From the NCBI GenBank assembly GCA_028753945.1, contig JAPNXP010000013.1:2294001-2358000 (forward strand): a DNA stretch of 64,000 bases, given 5' to 3'. The translations under genes were made by a program, and so were the position numbers. Source of the stretch: Hexactinellida sp. DTS-2022 (taxonomy: Eukaryota > Porifera > Hexactinellida). Of this stretch, positions 1 to 12,299 are shown in pieces; positions within the stretch are counted from its first letter, which is position 1; each line of letters starts with the position of its first letter. The notes below the pieces were generated by a model. The model worked only from the letters and a program-made list of their open reading frames with translations, was not told the origin of the DNA and did no database searches.

Positions 1-334
1 GCCTGAAATAAAAAAATTCACCTATAAATAGATTAGCCCCAATATCTAGATTCTTGTGATGTGCAGATGGTTTATTAACTCTAATTGGTTTATTGAAGAT
101 TTTAATCATATTCATTATTTTAATTGCATAATCAGCATCTTTCTCTGTTGAGAACTCCACAAAACCATATCCTTGAGACTGTTGAGTAATACGATCTTTC
201 GGCATATGTACACTCTGTACATGACCAGCTTGTAAAAAGAATTCCCATAGTAAAGGTTCAGTAATACGGTCATCCAAACCACCAACATATATGGTAGCAT
301 CTTGATTTCTCTCATTTATGGGTCCAGCCGCCAT
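1..334 (-). CDS. SF3B4: SF3B4, splicing factor 3b subunit 4 (first exon, runs off the window)
   Basis: SF3B4 is the RRM protein of the SF3b complex in U2 snRNP; it helps anchor U2 at the branch site in the nucleus. The minus-strand frame starting at 334 opens [20 protein letters not shown] and matches animal SF3B4 residue by residue through the first RRM: RNP2 is IYVGGL (about residues 15-20) and RNP1 is QGYGFVEF (about 54-61), followed by the conserved linker ending in GANLFIG near residue 105. The exon ends in a phase-1 splice site; two bases of the next exon remain at the window edge. Upstream is a (TA)n tract and then a MITE, so any promoter is short. RRM2 and the proline-rich tail lie outside. 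Identity is secure. Confidence 0.95.
   Translation of the reverse strand, partial: MAAGPINERNQDATIYVGGLDDRITEPLLWEFFLQAGHVQSVHMPKDRITQQSQGYGFVEFSTEKDADYAIKIMNMIKIFNKPIRVNKPSAHHKNLDIGANLFIGEFFYFR
3..21 (-). other. 19-nt spliceosomal intron in SF3B4
   Basis: The minus strand reads GTGAATTTTTTTATTTCAG: GT donor, T-rich middle, TTTCAG acceptor. Removing it turns codon 105 into Gly, as in other animals (I-F/L-I-G before N-L-D-P), whereas read-through would give a frame unlike SF3B4. Because 19 is not a multiple of 3, retention would shift the frame. No room exists for a usual branch point to acceptor distance. Confidence 0.85.
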
Positions 335-346
335 TATTTTGATTAA

Positions 347-364
347 TATATATATATATATATA
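347..364. repeat. (TA)n tract just upstream of SF3B4
   Basis: Nine TA units begin 13 bp upstream of the SF3B4 ATG. It could serve as a TATA-like or nucleosome-free promoter region, but this is only inferred from position. Confidence 0.7.
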
Positions 365-389
365 CTATTAAAACACAAAACTGTATATA

Positions 390-686
390 AGTCAATTCCG
401 CTTAATAGTGCAACCGGTTAATCGGGTCAAAATTTCATGGGATTTATAGGACAGAATTACAGTTTGGCTTAAAATATTTTCGATTAATCGGTTTCTCCGC
501 TTAATCGGGTCAAAATTTCATGGGATTTATAGGACAGAATTACAGTTTGGCTTAAAATATTTTCGATTAATCGGTTTCTCCGCTTAAGGTCAACTATTGA
601 AAATTTCAAATTTTTCGAAAAAAGGAGTTAATTAATCGGGTCAAAACAACCTGGTCACGAGGTGGCTCTATTAAGGAGTTGAATGT
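390..686. mobile_element. Tigger/pogo-type MITE, decayed
   Basis: The ends are inverted: GTCAATTCCGCTTAATAG on the left and CTATTAAGGAGTTGAATG on the right, next to TA. The CTTAATCGG wording inside is typical of small pogo-derived elements. No coding capacity. It lies between SF3B4 and the repeat-rich interior. Confidence 0.5.
418..583. repeat. Perfect 2 x 83-bp tandem duplication inside the MITE
   Basis: The unit starting TTAATCGGGTCAAAATTTC is repeated at 501 with no difference that I can see. A perfect tandem copy inside an otherwise degraded MITE implies a recent duplication. Confidence 0.9.
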
Positions 687-1339
687 ATACATAAATATAT
701 GTATATGTGTGCTGTATTTGTTTGTATGGGTGTCCCTTATAGTAAACTGATAAATCACTGTAGAACATGTCTATAGATTCTCTGAATACTTCCAAGTAAC
801 CTCAGAAGTTGATCTGCCTAAAAATAGCCAAGAATTTATTCATTCAAGTGCATATTGAATTGTTTTGTCTAGGTATGGATTCTTTTAATATACAGTTATG
901 TGCGTCTATTCAATATAACATAGATTGTGTCAAGCTTCTATATAGTTTCTAGATTGTTCTAGAATGTTCTCAAGCTCAATTCAACTATATAAAAGCATAA
1001 TCTTTCGAAGCGATTGTCTGTAGAATGTGATTTCGAAATTTATTCAACGAATATGAAGGGGACAACGTCTGAGGTAGGGATTTTTGAATATTTATTTAGT
1101 TTTGAGATTGTTTCTCTCTTATTAGTAGAATTATGGTGTTTTTTGCTTATCGAGTAACTCGAATTTAAATGTTAGTGGTATAGAACTTGTAGAAAAATTT
1201 TGAGCTCTTAACCTATCTTGATTTCGTCAAACTCCGTGACATTAGCCCCCAAACACCGGCATTTATATTATATTGAGAAAAAGGCCGCAAAGAAACCCCA
1301 GACGATTTAATTACGAAGTACTATTCGATAACTATACCA
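687..1339. other. AT-rich spacer, nothing recognised
   Basis: No open frame over 60 codons with family resemblance and no clear terminal repeats. A GGGTGTCCCTTAT string at about 730 is inverted relative to one near 2103, so this may be the left end of an old element that includes the next repeat, but no target duplication supports this. Confidence 0.4.
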
Positions 1340-2095
1340 TCTAACTTAAAATGGATTATTGATGTTACTAGGAAGTTGGAACTAAGCTCTAGCTTATTAT
1401 TTAATTTCAAAGTTCATGGTTTCATTTCTGAAATGACACCACCATATATGGGTATGTAAATTTATAGAAGAGTGACCATTTGATTATGAGTCTCATTTGT
1501 ACTTTCAATGAGTTTGTAGTAGGATATTGATGTGAATAGATGGTTAGAGCTAAACTCTAGAGTTTATACTTTCGTTGATATAAATTTTGCTGTGTCATCA
1601 AAATTGGGCACATTGCATGCCCATATAGGGATCATTTTGAAAACGGAGGGTATTAGGGTCCCAAAATGTATTATGTACGTATAGGAAGTCGGGTATTGCG
1701 AGCATTTTGAGAAGTAAATGTTGATTCTAGCTGCTCGGGTGCCTGAGAAAGAAAATGGACAACAAAACGTACCCTCGAATGAGATTATAGACCATAAATT
1801 TTTAGATTTTCACTTTTTGCGATTTTTTTTTGATCAATTGTTGTTTATTTTCGTCATTGATTGCTAGGATAGAGTAATGATACCACCAATCTTACCATTG
1901 TTGAGGAATACAGTACTGATAATAGTTCAAAGTGGAGAAACCAGTGATACGCTGTTCAAAATAGCTCATAACTCTGAAAATACGCTTGGACGTGGCTCAA
2001 AACCATATACAAACGTTAGTTATGGTCCTTCGGTAGTGTTTGGTACAAAAAAATAAATAATTTAAGTTGTCTTTTGGAGCGAAATTTCCGGTTTT
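1340..2095 (+). repeat. Dispersed repeat R1, copy 1
   Basis: This block aligns along its whole length with 27335-28092 in the same orientation, at roughly 80% identity by eye, with shared landmarks such as TATTGATGTGAATAGA, GATTATAGACCATAAA and GTAATGATACCACCAATC. Neither copy keeps a credible long reading frame. The family is unclassified. Confidence 0.75.
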
Positions 2096-2112
2096 TCCCT
2101 AATAAGGGACAC

Positions 2113-2410
2113 CCTTATGAGTTGATTAAAGAAAGTGGACGGTTTCCAACTATTTTGGTATATAGGGTAACTTTTGGCACCCGCCAACAAGTTGAGGTTT
2201 CCAATCAAAATTTATCATACCTCGACATGTTATGCCGTCAATGCCACTTTTCGAGAATTCTGTAAATTCACTTAATTGTACATAATTCGCGCCCTCCAAG
2301 AGATAGAAATCTAAAAATTTAAAAGAAGATGGACATTAATGATGCGGACACGTTGGTCATAACAGATTGCCACTATGCATGCCCATTGTCGTATGATGAC
2401 ATAATCACTA
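2113..2410 (+). repeat. Dispersed repeat R2, copy 1
   Basis: Related to 53525-53830 in reverse orientation. Shared strings include GTTGATTAAAGAAAGTG, TAACTTTTGGCACCCGC and AATGATGCGGACACGTTGGT. No coding signal, no clear ends. R2 follows R1 directly here, so both may be parts of one larger old element. Confidence 0.7.
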
Positions 2411-2591
2411 AATTTCACATCGTTAATTAAATTTGACTATTTAGGCCTAATAATTCTACGCTTCATAATCAATGTTAGAAGTGTATAAACCACACACCCA
2501 ACGCGAAGCGGTTGGTGTCACAGTGGGCTATTATTGCCAATTTCTAGTATTAGGGCATTACGCGTTAACTTAATCTTATGAGATAGGACTA

Positions 2592-5149
2592 CACAGTGGG
2601 AATTTCAGGGGTGTAAGGGGGAATAGGAAAACTATGCTAGATAGACTCTAATGAAGTATTATTGACATATAGGGTTATCGGTAGCTGCAAACTGAATGGC
2701 ATTATCAATCTGATGTACGTAGTCTCCTAAACGTAGTTCTAGACAATCCATGTCAATTCTGTCATAAATTATACTTTAGGTTTGCTAACAAATTTTTTAT
2801 TGTTCACCCATGATTATTGATTATATTTCTTGAACAAGGTATAATTTTTTCAAAAATCCTAATATATATGGTTCAAAGTTATTAAGTAATCTACGTCTCG
2901 CCTTTTCGCGGATTTAGAAACTATTTTATAAGAATATTACATCACCTAGGTTTTAGAGCTAGTAGAACCTAGTTTTGACAATATTGTTGGGATCTCAGTA
3001 TGTAAAAAGTATGTTTCCACTAATTTTCCGACTGTTTAGCTCCCTGCTAAACTTTAATTCATCAAATTGACACCGAATAATTTAATATTCGTCAGATTCT
3101 AATTCATTGTAATCCATAACTCACTGGATTCGAGTTAAGGAATTCAAAAGCTTCCTTGTTATCCATAAGAAATAATTTTAATTGAAGGAGTATAATTTGT
3201 ACTTGAATCACTTATCTTAATAATTAATTACTATTAACTGTAGACTGCCTAAATGATACACGTTGTGTCAGGAGGGAAACATGTCGATCTAATCATTCAA
3301 ATTTCTAGAAAATTCGGATTTAGACATGGTTTTGTATTCTCAATCGATTTCAATCAAAAAATCAAAATTTTCAGAATTTGTTATGATGACGTAGCATAAA
3401 GTGAACTCCTCCACTTGCCACCCTTTTACTTTTGTAGATAAGAAATGTGAAAATCTCACCTTTGGAATACCCATAAGAAGATATTAGACTAATCTTATCT
3501 GTTTTAGGATATTTGGGTGGACTAATGTAGAGTTGTGACAGAAATAACTCAAATATATGTATATTTTCGTAATCCATGGTTCATCAAATATAGATTTATC
3601 ATTTTTATGAAAATGACGTAACTTTAGTTTCCTGATGCAGAATTCTTCAAATTTGACATCTGATAACTAATAAGATAGTCGTATTTGTTCCTGTTTAGTT
3701 ACAAAGGATTACTTATATATTAACGGCGTTATATCGATTTATAGAGAAAGTATGTGTCATCACTTTTTGTCTAAATCCTCGAATAAATCTTTTCAAAAAT
3801 TTCGTAATATTAATATATTATTGTGCTCTTGTTGGATTTCAAATTTATAGGTTCTACATATTATATACAAAGAACTACAGGTTAAGTTATTTTCCTGAAA
3901 ATCCTACCGGCAGTCTACGGTTAAAAGAAAATATCTGTGGGCAAATTTTTGGGAATCTGGAATTTGGTTTATATTAAAGTTAAATATGTCTACTTTATAT
4001 TAAAACACACAAAAAACCCCGCATGAGCCTGGACACGATATTTCCCATCACCTTGAAGGAGGGGGACCAAGCAAGAATTTATTGTCCGAATCGTATATTT
4101 TCCGTTAGCCACATCCCATAATCAATTTATACTCAACTGTTATTATGATATCTAATATATATAATTAAACCATGTATAACAGAATATTCAAAAGAGAAGT
4201 CATTCTCAAGGCGAGATGTCCCCGGTGAATCCATTATTTCTATCGATTATAGTGCATTTTATTTAGTTAGTTTAATGTATTAGATATAAAATGTCGAAAA
4301 GAAATCGACTCTAGCTCTTATACTTTTCTTATTATAGAATTATTTGTGAAACTGGAACTATTATATATTTGTATTACGATATATGCATACGGTGAATTGA
4401 AAATTGAATTCAAGATTTCAGCGAATTGGCTTGTAATCAAGTGAGTTTGGATATTTAGAATACTTCTATATACTTACACCTAGCGACCCTATGATTTTTC
4501 TAAGGTGACATCAACTTTCAATTCAATGCTAAGCCGATGACTTGGCAAAATTTGGAAATTATTCAAATTTTGCCAAGTCATCGGCTTAACTTCGAATTGA
4601 AAGTTGATGTCACCTTAAAGAAATCATAGGGTCACAAGGTGTAAGTATATAGAAGTATTCTAAATATCCAAACTCACTTGATTACAAGCCAATTCGCTGG
4701 AATCTTGAATTCAATTTTCAATTCACCGTATGCATATATCGTAATACAAATATATAATAATTCTAGCTTCACAAATAATTCAATAATAATAAAAGTATAA
4801 GAGCTAGAGTCGATTTCTTTTCGACATTTTATAGCTAATACATTAAACTAACTAAATAAAATGCACTATAATTAATCGAATTATTGGATTCACCGGGGAC
4901 ATCTAGCCTCAAGAACAGTGTTCTCAAAATCTGCAATGAAGCATTAGTAACTTTCTATAACCGCAAAATAGAAATTCCAATTGTCAAAAATCTAATACTT
5001 TGAATAGTCATAACAACCAAATTATTTCTTAGATCAAATGAAATAATGCATTAGTAGGTTATTTGATATTCTGAATTCAGTGGTAACCACGAATTCAAGT
5101 TTCAAGAGAATAACAATTTTACCCTATTTCCCCTTAAATTCCTACTGTG
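2592..5149. mobile_element. Transib-like element A, non-autonomous
   Basis: The left end starts CACAGTGGGAATTT and the right end, read inward, starts CACAGTAGGAATTT; similarity continues about 35 bp. A perfect 5-bp target duplication, GACTA, flanks it (2587-2591 and 5150-5154). The inner block AATAGG starts 23 nt after the left heptamer (at 2622) and 14 nt after the right one (at 5128). No transposase is visible; the interior is AT-rich and holds a 711-bp palindrome. By its ends it belongs with elements B and C below and was presumably moved in trans by such a transposase. Confidence 0.8.
4204..4914. repeat. 711-bp near-perfect palindrome (foldback element)
   Basis: Two arms of about 350 bp are mirror images around position 4559, separated by roughly 11 nt. 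The arms differ only by scattered substitutions and small indels. The outer ends read TTCTCAAGGCGAGATGTCC and GGACATCTAGCCTCAAGAA. I found no certain target duplication. It lies inside Transib-like element A and could be a nested foldback MITE. A transcript would form long double-stranded RNA. Confidence 0.85.
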
Positions 5150-5154
5150 GACTA

Positions 5155-6432
5155 TAGAATGTTTTATTACCGTATAGTAAGTCGACCATTGCGGTTCTTC
5201 TCGCCACATCGAATTTTCTATTTTGCATTAGGTTTCAAGGACATGATGAGTGATCATATTTACCATATATGGTAAATGACGCATATTACTTTGTGGATTT
5301 CTTATATGTATAAAAATACAATAAAAACACAAATCTATATATCTAAGTGTGCAAGGGTGGGGTTGATTAACAATCAGAGTATTAAATTTTGATCTAACGA
5401 TAAATTTACATCTAAATTAACTACCACTCAAATTTTTAGCCAAGTCCAGACGTGTTTTGGGAATAAATAATTTAGGAGCCATTTTCAGAAGATAATGAAC
5501 CAAATTCACAGAATAAAAGCAGCGTTTTATCTAATAAATACATTATTTAATTATCCATCTAATAAATATCGCTTCTATCTAGTGTAAATTACTGCATTTT
5601 ACGGTTTACAGTCATAGCAACTAAAAGGTTAGAATGGAATTTAAGTAGATTCTTCAGGTTGCGCAACGAAGCGGAGGCTCTCGATTTAATTTGGGTTTCA
5701 CAACGTTTCAAAGGTATACATATTAGTAAATTGGATTGATATGCACAAATGCGGTAAGCGTAAACATCTACAAATCGCTAATTAATATATTAATAAATAC
5801 CCAAAATAAATAATTAATATCTAGTTACCCGTAAACAGATCAAAATGAATGCTTTATTTGAATTCAGAAGGTTTTGAATACTCAAAAGGAATTTCAGATA
5901 AACACAATAGGTAGCATAGATATAGATATTCTTGCATTCAAAATGTATCACTAAAACTAAGCTTTCAAACATTAATTAATGACCGCAAAATGTCTTGTCT
6001 AAATAGGGCGTCTAGTTGAACAAGTAGGCTGATCAAGTTCAAATTTGAAATATAGTATAACGAATATATTCTGTTAGCAATTTAAGCAACTCTGCCTAAA
6101 TCTCGCTAACAGACCTAAATTTTCCACTCCTACTCTTTGAGGGAATTCACATGGGGGTGACAAAGGAGTAAAAATTTGACCCATAATCGTTTTTCCGTAA
6201 CTTTTTCGCATTTTGACGGCAATGGACTGGATTTTTGAATTTTTTTAGGGGCTGCAATAGAATATCATCCAAATAAGGATATTACAACCTCTGTACAAGG
6301 TTGTATTATAGAAATTACATTTATGTTGTCCCTGTACCTTTGAATTAGAATGAATATTTGAAAAATGAAAGCATATACATAGTAATTGGAATTCATTTGT
6401 TTTTATTTCGTAATCACTAATTCACTATCTAA
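5155..6432. other. AT-rich spacer, nothing recognised
   Basis: No plausible gene, no inverted termini and no tandem array found between Transib-like element A and P-like element P1. Confidence 0.5.
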
Positions 6433-6783
6433 GTTATACCATAGCATTCTATACATAAGGCAATGGCGCGCTTATAAATTTTTGGACCAGGGATTGGTTA
6501 GTTACTTAGAGAATCTACTATTACTATTGTGGTTTTATAATGTTTATGCTGAATAATCCATAATAATATCTAGGTTTCTAATGCATAGTATTTGCATACG
6601 ATTAGTTTAGACTATTTAGAATCAAATAAGAGACAGTATAATGTATTTCTAAACACTTACAAGAAATGAAGAATAAAATAAATATCTATAATAATAAAAC
6701 AAGTAGTAACAAAGATGTAGTATGTAGTAAAATATACAAGTAATATTGTCTTGAAATAGAAATTAGCGAGCCTTTGCCTAGCA

Positions 6784-6945
6784 GTGAGAGCTGCGTTCTT
6801 AACTGGCTGGTGTCACCGCTCCTCGTCTCCTCGTCTCCTCGTCTCCTCGTCTCCTCGTCTCCTCGTCTCCTCGTCTAGTAGTTATAGTAAATCTGTGAGA
6901 GCTGCGTTCTTAACTGGTTGGTGTCACCGCTCCTCGTCTAGTTGT
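6784..6945. repeat. Subterminal duplication and octamer array in P1
   Basis: A segment with GAGAGCTGCGTTCTTAACTG occurs twice (about 6785 and 6896), and between the copies lies an array of about seven CTCCTCGT units (6819-6876). Arrays near P-element ends can be transposase-binding or simply slippage; here the function is unknown. The Ser/Leu-rich frame across it is an artefact of the array. Confidence 0.8.
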
Positions 6946-7104
6946 TATAGTAATGATGCAAACTTCTGGAGTATTTTTAGTTGAATTTCTAGAAGGTTAA
7001 GAAGTATTAGGAAGAAAATTTCTGAAGTTTTGAATTATCGCGACCAACTACAATGTTATTAAAATTTTTAACTTTCTTAGATAAAATGCAATTAGCCACT
7101 GTTG

Positions 7105-10044
7105 TTAACAATTTCTTAAGAATATCCCATTTTGATGCCATACATATACACCACCCCCTCCATATTTCACTGGATTTCTTTCAATTTCGAGCAATGAAAT
7201 GTCGACTAATTTTCTACAGCAAGGTCCCTCATAAAATCGACGACTTAAATTAGGATGATTATCGATCTTAATAAATATTTCGTACATTGTTACGACAGAT
7301 TGATAAACATTTTCTGATGGATATTTAAGGGAACCTCTATCGAGCAGATTAATTAATGAAAACCCTGTATCGTTATTAATTTGAATATCTTTTGGAGAAG
7401 TCAAAAAATCATGGCAGACTGAACATTCAGAGGTTTGTTTAAAATAAGAAAATACTGCATACCCGGCAATATAGTTAAGGCATTCAATTTGAGAGTTATC
7501 AAATATAGGGTTAGTAATGTAAAGCAACTCATCTGTAAAATATTCTAAATCAATTTCTGAATGTCTTTCTTCGACATTATCATCAGCAAAACTTTTTAAA
7601 TATTCTTTAATACATATCGTATCGGTACCAGCTTGTTCAAGAAATAGAAACTTAAGAAGGTTAGATAACTGAAGTTTACGCTCACTTTCTAAAATTTGAC
7701 AATATGATATGTTATAGTGGGACCCAGACATTTGGCGATAAAGTCCAAAGTGATGTTCTAATGCGTCGTTTTGTATTCGGGATGTCAGCAAATATTCATA
7801 ACCACATTCTAAGGTTAATCTATTAATTAAGAATGGAAGAGCCAGACAAGTGTGTCTGAAACTGGTAAACGTTTGAGGTGTAAGCTTACCCCTAGTTGAT
7901 GGAATAGCTCTCCAACAATCTAGCCATTTAACAACATTTTCCAAAAACACTAATCTTTCGTCGTTATAGTGGAGTGGGGCTAGATATGGATTATTGAAAC
8001 GTATGTCTTTCCCGACCCAATTAACATTAAAGATGCTCCAAATATGATTTATGAAGTTAAGAAAATCAACAGTTTGAAGGGAGTTACCAATGTTAGCATG
8101 GTTAATGAAACTAGAAAGACCTGCAGCTGTAGATTCATGAATAATTCTCAAAGCCAAGTTCACATTCTGTCGCTCTAACTGAGATGGCCAACATGCTTTT
8201 GATGTTAATTTTGGGGCCCTCTTGATAATAGAAAATTTGTCAGCTTTGAACAGGGTCCGAAGATCGTCAAATGCTGCATAACATATTGTAGGATATCTAG
8301 ACCCCGTCAGCTGGCTGGGATTCAAAATAATGTTGGCAGTAGGTATAGAAATTCTTAACTGAGTGCAAGGTAGATTTAGGGATTTAGAGGTTTCAGTTGT
8401 ACATTCATCAAACTTGGGATATATAAAAGTCTTTTCAAAATCTTTTAAATTCAGCCAATTATTACGAATTGACTTGATAATATGAACAATGTCAAAAAAT
8501 AATACAAGATTACGATCTGGATTACAAGGATGTACAACCTTAGGATGTAATGTTTTCCCGTCATCTGAAAATAACTTATAAAGGTTAACATTTAACGGAT
8601 AGTTGTCAGTACAAATAGCTTCGACAAAGAGACCACAAGTCTCGATATCAAATATAGCTTTGGTAATTATTGGATGTAAATAAGCAGCAGTAGAAGAACC
8701 CAAAGGAATGAGGCGCATGATGGTTGAAAACTTTCTCATTAAACTTGAAACCATCAGCGAAAAGACGGTTGTTGCAGGATCTCTAGGATTATCAATTGCG
8801 CCCAAAATCCTACCTCCTTTATATGATACATCACTACGTATATGAACTTCATCCATTTGAAGTATCACATGACGTTCCCTGTCACTAAACTTAGAGGTTA
8901 TTTCCTTAAGAATTCGAAAATAGTCACCATCTATCCCCAGAGTGTTTTTAATATGAAGCAAGTTTCGCTCATGTGGCAAAATTAAACAACTAGATGACTG
9001 GATATTTCTATAACATGCTGGTGATAATCCGTGAATTTTAAGTGAAAATACTTGAGTTAATATATCATACCGCCGGTTATTTTTTGAATGGATCAAATTT
9101 GTCAGTTGTCCTACAATAAAATACAACAAGATTTTTATGGATTCAGTACAGGTAAATAGATTGTCAGTTACGTCTAGATCTAGTGTGTCACATTCAACGA
9201 GGTTAATTGCGTTTTGTAGCTCATTGATAACTAATTTGACATAATTGTTTATCGAATGTTCAGATGCGTGTTCACTATGAGTTGGTGTGGAAAAGTTATC
9301 TACCTCATAAAGTGAACTTTGAATTTGGCGGGTGTCATTAATTGAAATTCTTGAAATACAAATCGGAATATTGTTAATGCCAAATGCTTTGATAAACAAA
9401 TCATGGTCAATTAAAACTGAACGTTCAATTATAGGTCCGGAATCAGTAATAAGAATTTTTAAAAAGTGCAAAGAATTGTCCTCGGAATGGTGAGAAATCC
9501 AACCGTTCCTGAGATCAATCAAATGCAACTTAGAGAGAAGGTCAGAAAATGAATGAATAAGAAACTTATCTACTGTTTCTTCGTTATCAGCTAAGCTCTG
9601 AGTGTAGGCAGTTTCCATCATCAATCGTTCCTTGTCATCTTTTGAAAGTCTCTTCGGTTTTGAATTCAAATCAGATAGGTAGGAAGGACAGTTAGGAAAT
9701 ATGCTTGGAACCGCACCTTTCTTTAGAGAGACTCTATCGCGGGGAACAGTCATAGTTCGCTGTCCATCAAAATATTGGATAGATCTCTCGATGTCTCCTT
9801 CTCTGAAATGGTGTATGCATACCTAAATATAAAAATGAAATTGAGTATATTTAAGGATGTGAAATTTCCAATTGAATACCTTCATGTGTTTGTTGGCTTC
9901 ATAATCCTTCCTTGGTCTAGGAATGGCTCTGAACCATTGTTCGCGTAATTGCTCATCTTTGGGAAAATTGAAAGTTGAAGTAGTTTCTTCGCCTAAATAG
10001 TTCGACCTGCAGCCTGAGACAAGACAGGACATCCGAATAGTCAA
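7105..10044 (-). CDS. THAP-domain P-like transposase, two exons, intact
   Basis: Exon 1 (10044-9880) encodes the first half of a THAP zinc finger (CLVSGC, FNFPKDEQLREQWFRAIPR); a 57-nt intron (9823-9879, GTATTC to TTTAG) is removed in phase 0; exon 2 (9822-7105) begins VCIHHF, completing the C2CH site. The spliced protein is about 960 residues, or 956 from the second Met, which matches the start in P2. The catalytic core is RNase H-like: first Asp in LQMDEVHI (about residue 379), second in CTDNYPLN (about 461), and Glu in NDALEHHFG (about 744), with the usual insertion domain between. It binds the TIRs and cuts and pastes the element in the nucleus. The closest known relatives are P-element and THAP9 transposases. 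No stop or frameshift is present. Confidence 0.93.
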
Positions 10045-12146
10045 AATAAGTGGTGGTAGGTGATGTAGGTAGTGGAAATTGAAAGTTACACTGAAAAGTG
10101 AACTTCTATGGTATTCGTATAAATTTGGTATACAACAATTATGGGTGGATATAAAAATGTAACAAATTCAAAGGTGCAATTTGATTGAATCAATGATTGT
10201 GTATCTCTAAAAATAGACCTTATTTATTTGGCATTTACATCGTACTATATACATATCATCTCCTGACGGATGATTACTAAACTTATTATATCGTATTGGC
10301 ATAAATTTCTGAAATATTAGTGGAATATTAGAAAGCTATAAAAACGTAAATATGAGACATTCGAGGATGGATTCAGAAATATTATAGTCTTAAGATGCTT
10401 TAAAAGGGTATAAGGGGTGGGGTAAATGAATCACATATCCAAATTTCCAATTAGCGAAGAAGAAATTGGAAAAACATATTTTACTAAATCTAAGTAACTA
10501 ACCAATCCCTGGTCCAAAAATTTATAAGCGCGCCATTGCCTTATGTATAGAATGCTATGGTTATACGTATAATTAATTAAAAAATGGCAAATAATTTTTA
10601 TTTATTCTTAATCATGAAATTATTCCTAAATCCCTTCACCACTGTACCAATCGGTAATTCGCTCCTCTGCTGTAGCTCCTTATTACTTTAAATTTGATGG
10701 AAGAATTCTTAAACTTTATACTTTAGTCTTGTAATGCACAGTGGCTCAAAATGGCAATAATGGCGGAATAGGCATTTTGGTGCATGCTAGTGATATGTAA
10801 TGTATTATTGGCCTATATATTATCGACCAAACCAATTCATTTGACATTATCAAAATTTGTCTGTGGCTTCTATTTTGACATATAATGACGTCACAACCGA
10901 CTACCATATTTTGTATTATTTACTTACTGAATAGGTTTCAGCATAGATTATGTAATTACCTAATTCCAATAGCACGCTATTGATATGAATAATACTATGA
11001 TCAATTTCCACTTGAACTTACATCACAAATCCTATTCTATAATGAATGAATTCACTAACAAATTATCTTCACTTAGGCTAACTACATTTAATTTGTTATT
11101 TGTTTTTTCAGCCAACTTTCTGTAACTTGAAAGTATAGGGTCACTTTGGCTTTCAAGACGAAGAAAAATATCTTTGATATTGTCTTGAAAATTATACTTC
11201 CTTGAAAGTCTCTCCCTATACCTCCTAAGATATTTGTTCAGCGATTCAATGCTTTCTTCTGAAAATAATTTCAGACCACATCCGTTGCTATGTACAGCAA
11301 TTAGTTCGACTGAATGTGCTAGCAGCTTATCCAAAGACGGTGTGATGCTGACCCAGGAAAATTATTTCAGTATATACTGATAAGTTTCTTTACAAAAATT
11401 ATCAAGTTTAAGGGTGTCGAGTTTTGAGCAGCTATTATACAAGCGCAAGATAACAGAAAGATTTTCTGAAATAAAGCCATTGAAGATTTGTCCTCTGGTA
11501 ACAAAGAAGAAGTTGCCCATCTTATGAAATCCTTTTCATTATGAAAACAGGATCGCGCTACATTTCCAGTAGAACTAGTTCCACCATCACATGAAGGGAT
11601 ATCTATATGTATACCAGTTTTCCAATAATAGAGTGCGCATTCTATTCATAGACTGGTGTATCTTTGCAGATGTAGGAGACCACTTTCTTTGTCCTGCATC
11701 TAAGTGATAAATTAGCAACATGAACTACCTAAACACACAGAGGTAGCTATGCAATGGTGAGGCAGATAGGATGTTAATATTTGACATTGGAAGATGAGTT
11801 AAGCCATATCTCATCTCGGAAGGAAGCTTCAAAAATTCTTCTTCATTAACATCGTTGAAAATGTCGATTGCATCTTTCACATGCCTATTTATAGGATAGC
11901 CACACTCAACCAACTCCATGTCTTTAAGTTGCTCTCGAGTTGCTGTACATAGCTGACAAGATGCACCTCCAGCTCCACTTAAAAAACCGGACATTTACCG
12001 TCGAACATAGTTCTCTTCACTTTGACGTTCACATGACCTTGCAAAAGGTCTAAACCAATTGTTTCCAGGATATGAGTATCTGGGTTAATCAATTTATCCA
12101 TTAAGTAATGAACATTCTCCAGATTTTCCTTCTGAGCAACTAATGC

Positions 12147-12299
12147 TGTCATGATAGTTAATACTTAGTAGTAGACCATAACGATAAGTCTAGGTACTAG
12201 CATAGTACGTTAGTTCAGATTAGTTTAGTTAACGCATTCTTAATTTGTATTTCTTCAGTATTAAACCTAGCTACATTGCAAGCTTAAGTTAATACCACA
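12147..12299 (+). repeat. 5' LTR of the Gypsy element
   Basis: Starts TGTCATGATAG and ends ACCACA. Differs from the 3' LTR at about three positions in 153. Confidence 0.93.

Larger units (their letters stand above)
6440..10559 (-). mobile_element. P-like DNA transposon P1, apparently intact
   Basis: Terminal inverted repeats of 71 bp are identical at both ends (6440-6510 and 10489-10559), starting CATAGCATTCTATACATAAG. A perfect 7-bp target duplication GTTATAC flanks the element (6433-6439, 10560-10566). It carries one complete transposase gene on the minus strand. Identical TIRs, an intact duplication and an unbroken reading frame together suggest a recent insertion and possible activity. 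Classical P elements make 8-bp duplications, so 7 bp is a family trait here (see P2, P3 and P4). Confidence 0.92.

Noticed and set aside
6784-6984. Ser-Pro-Arg-Leu repeat protein
   Set aside because: Produced by the CTCCTCGT octamer array in P1; no support as a gene.
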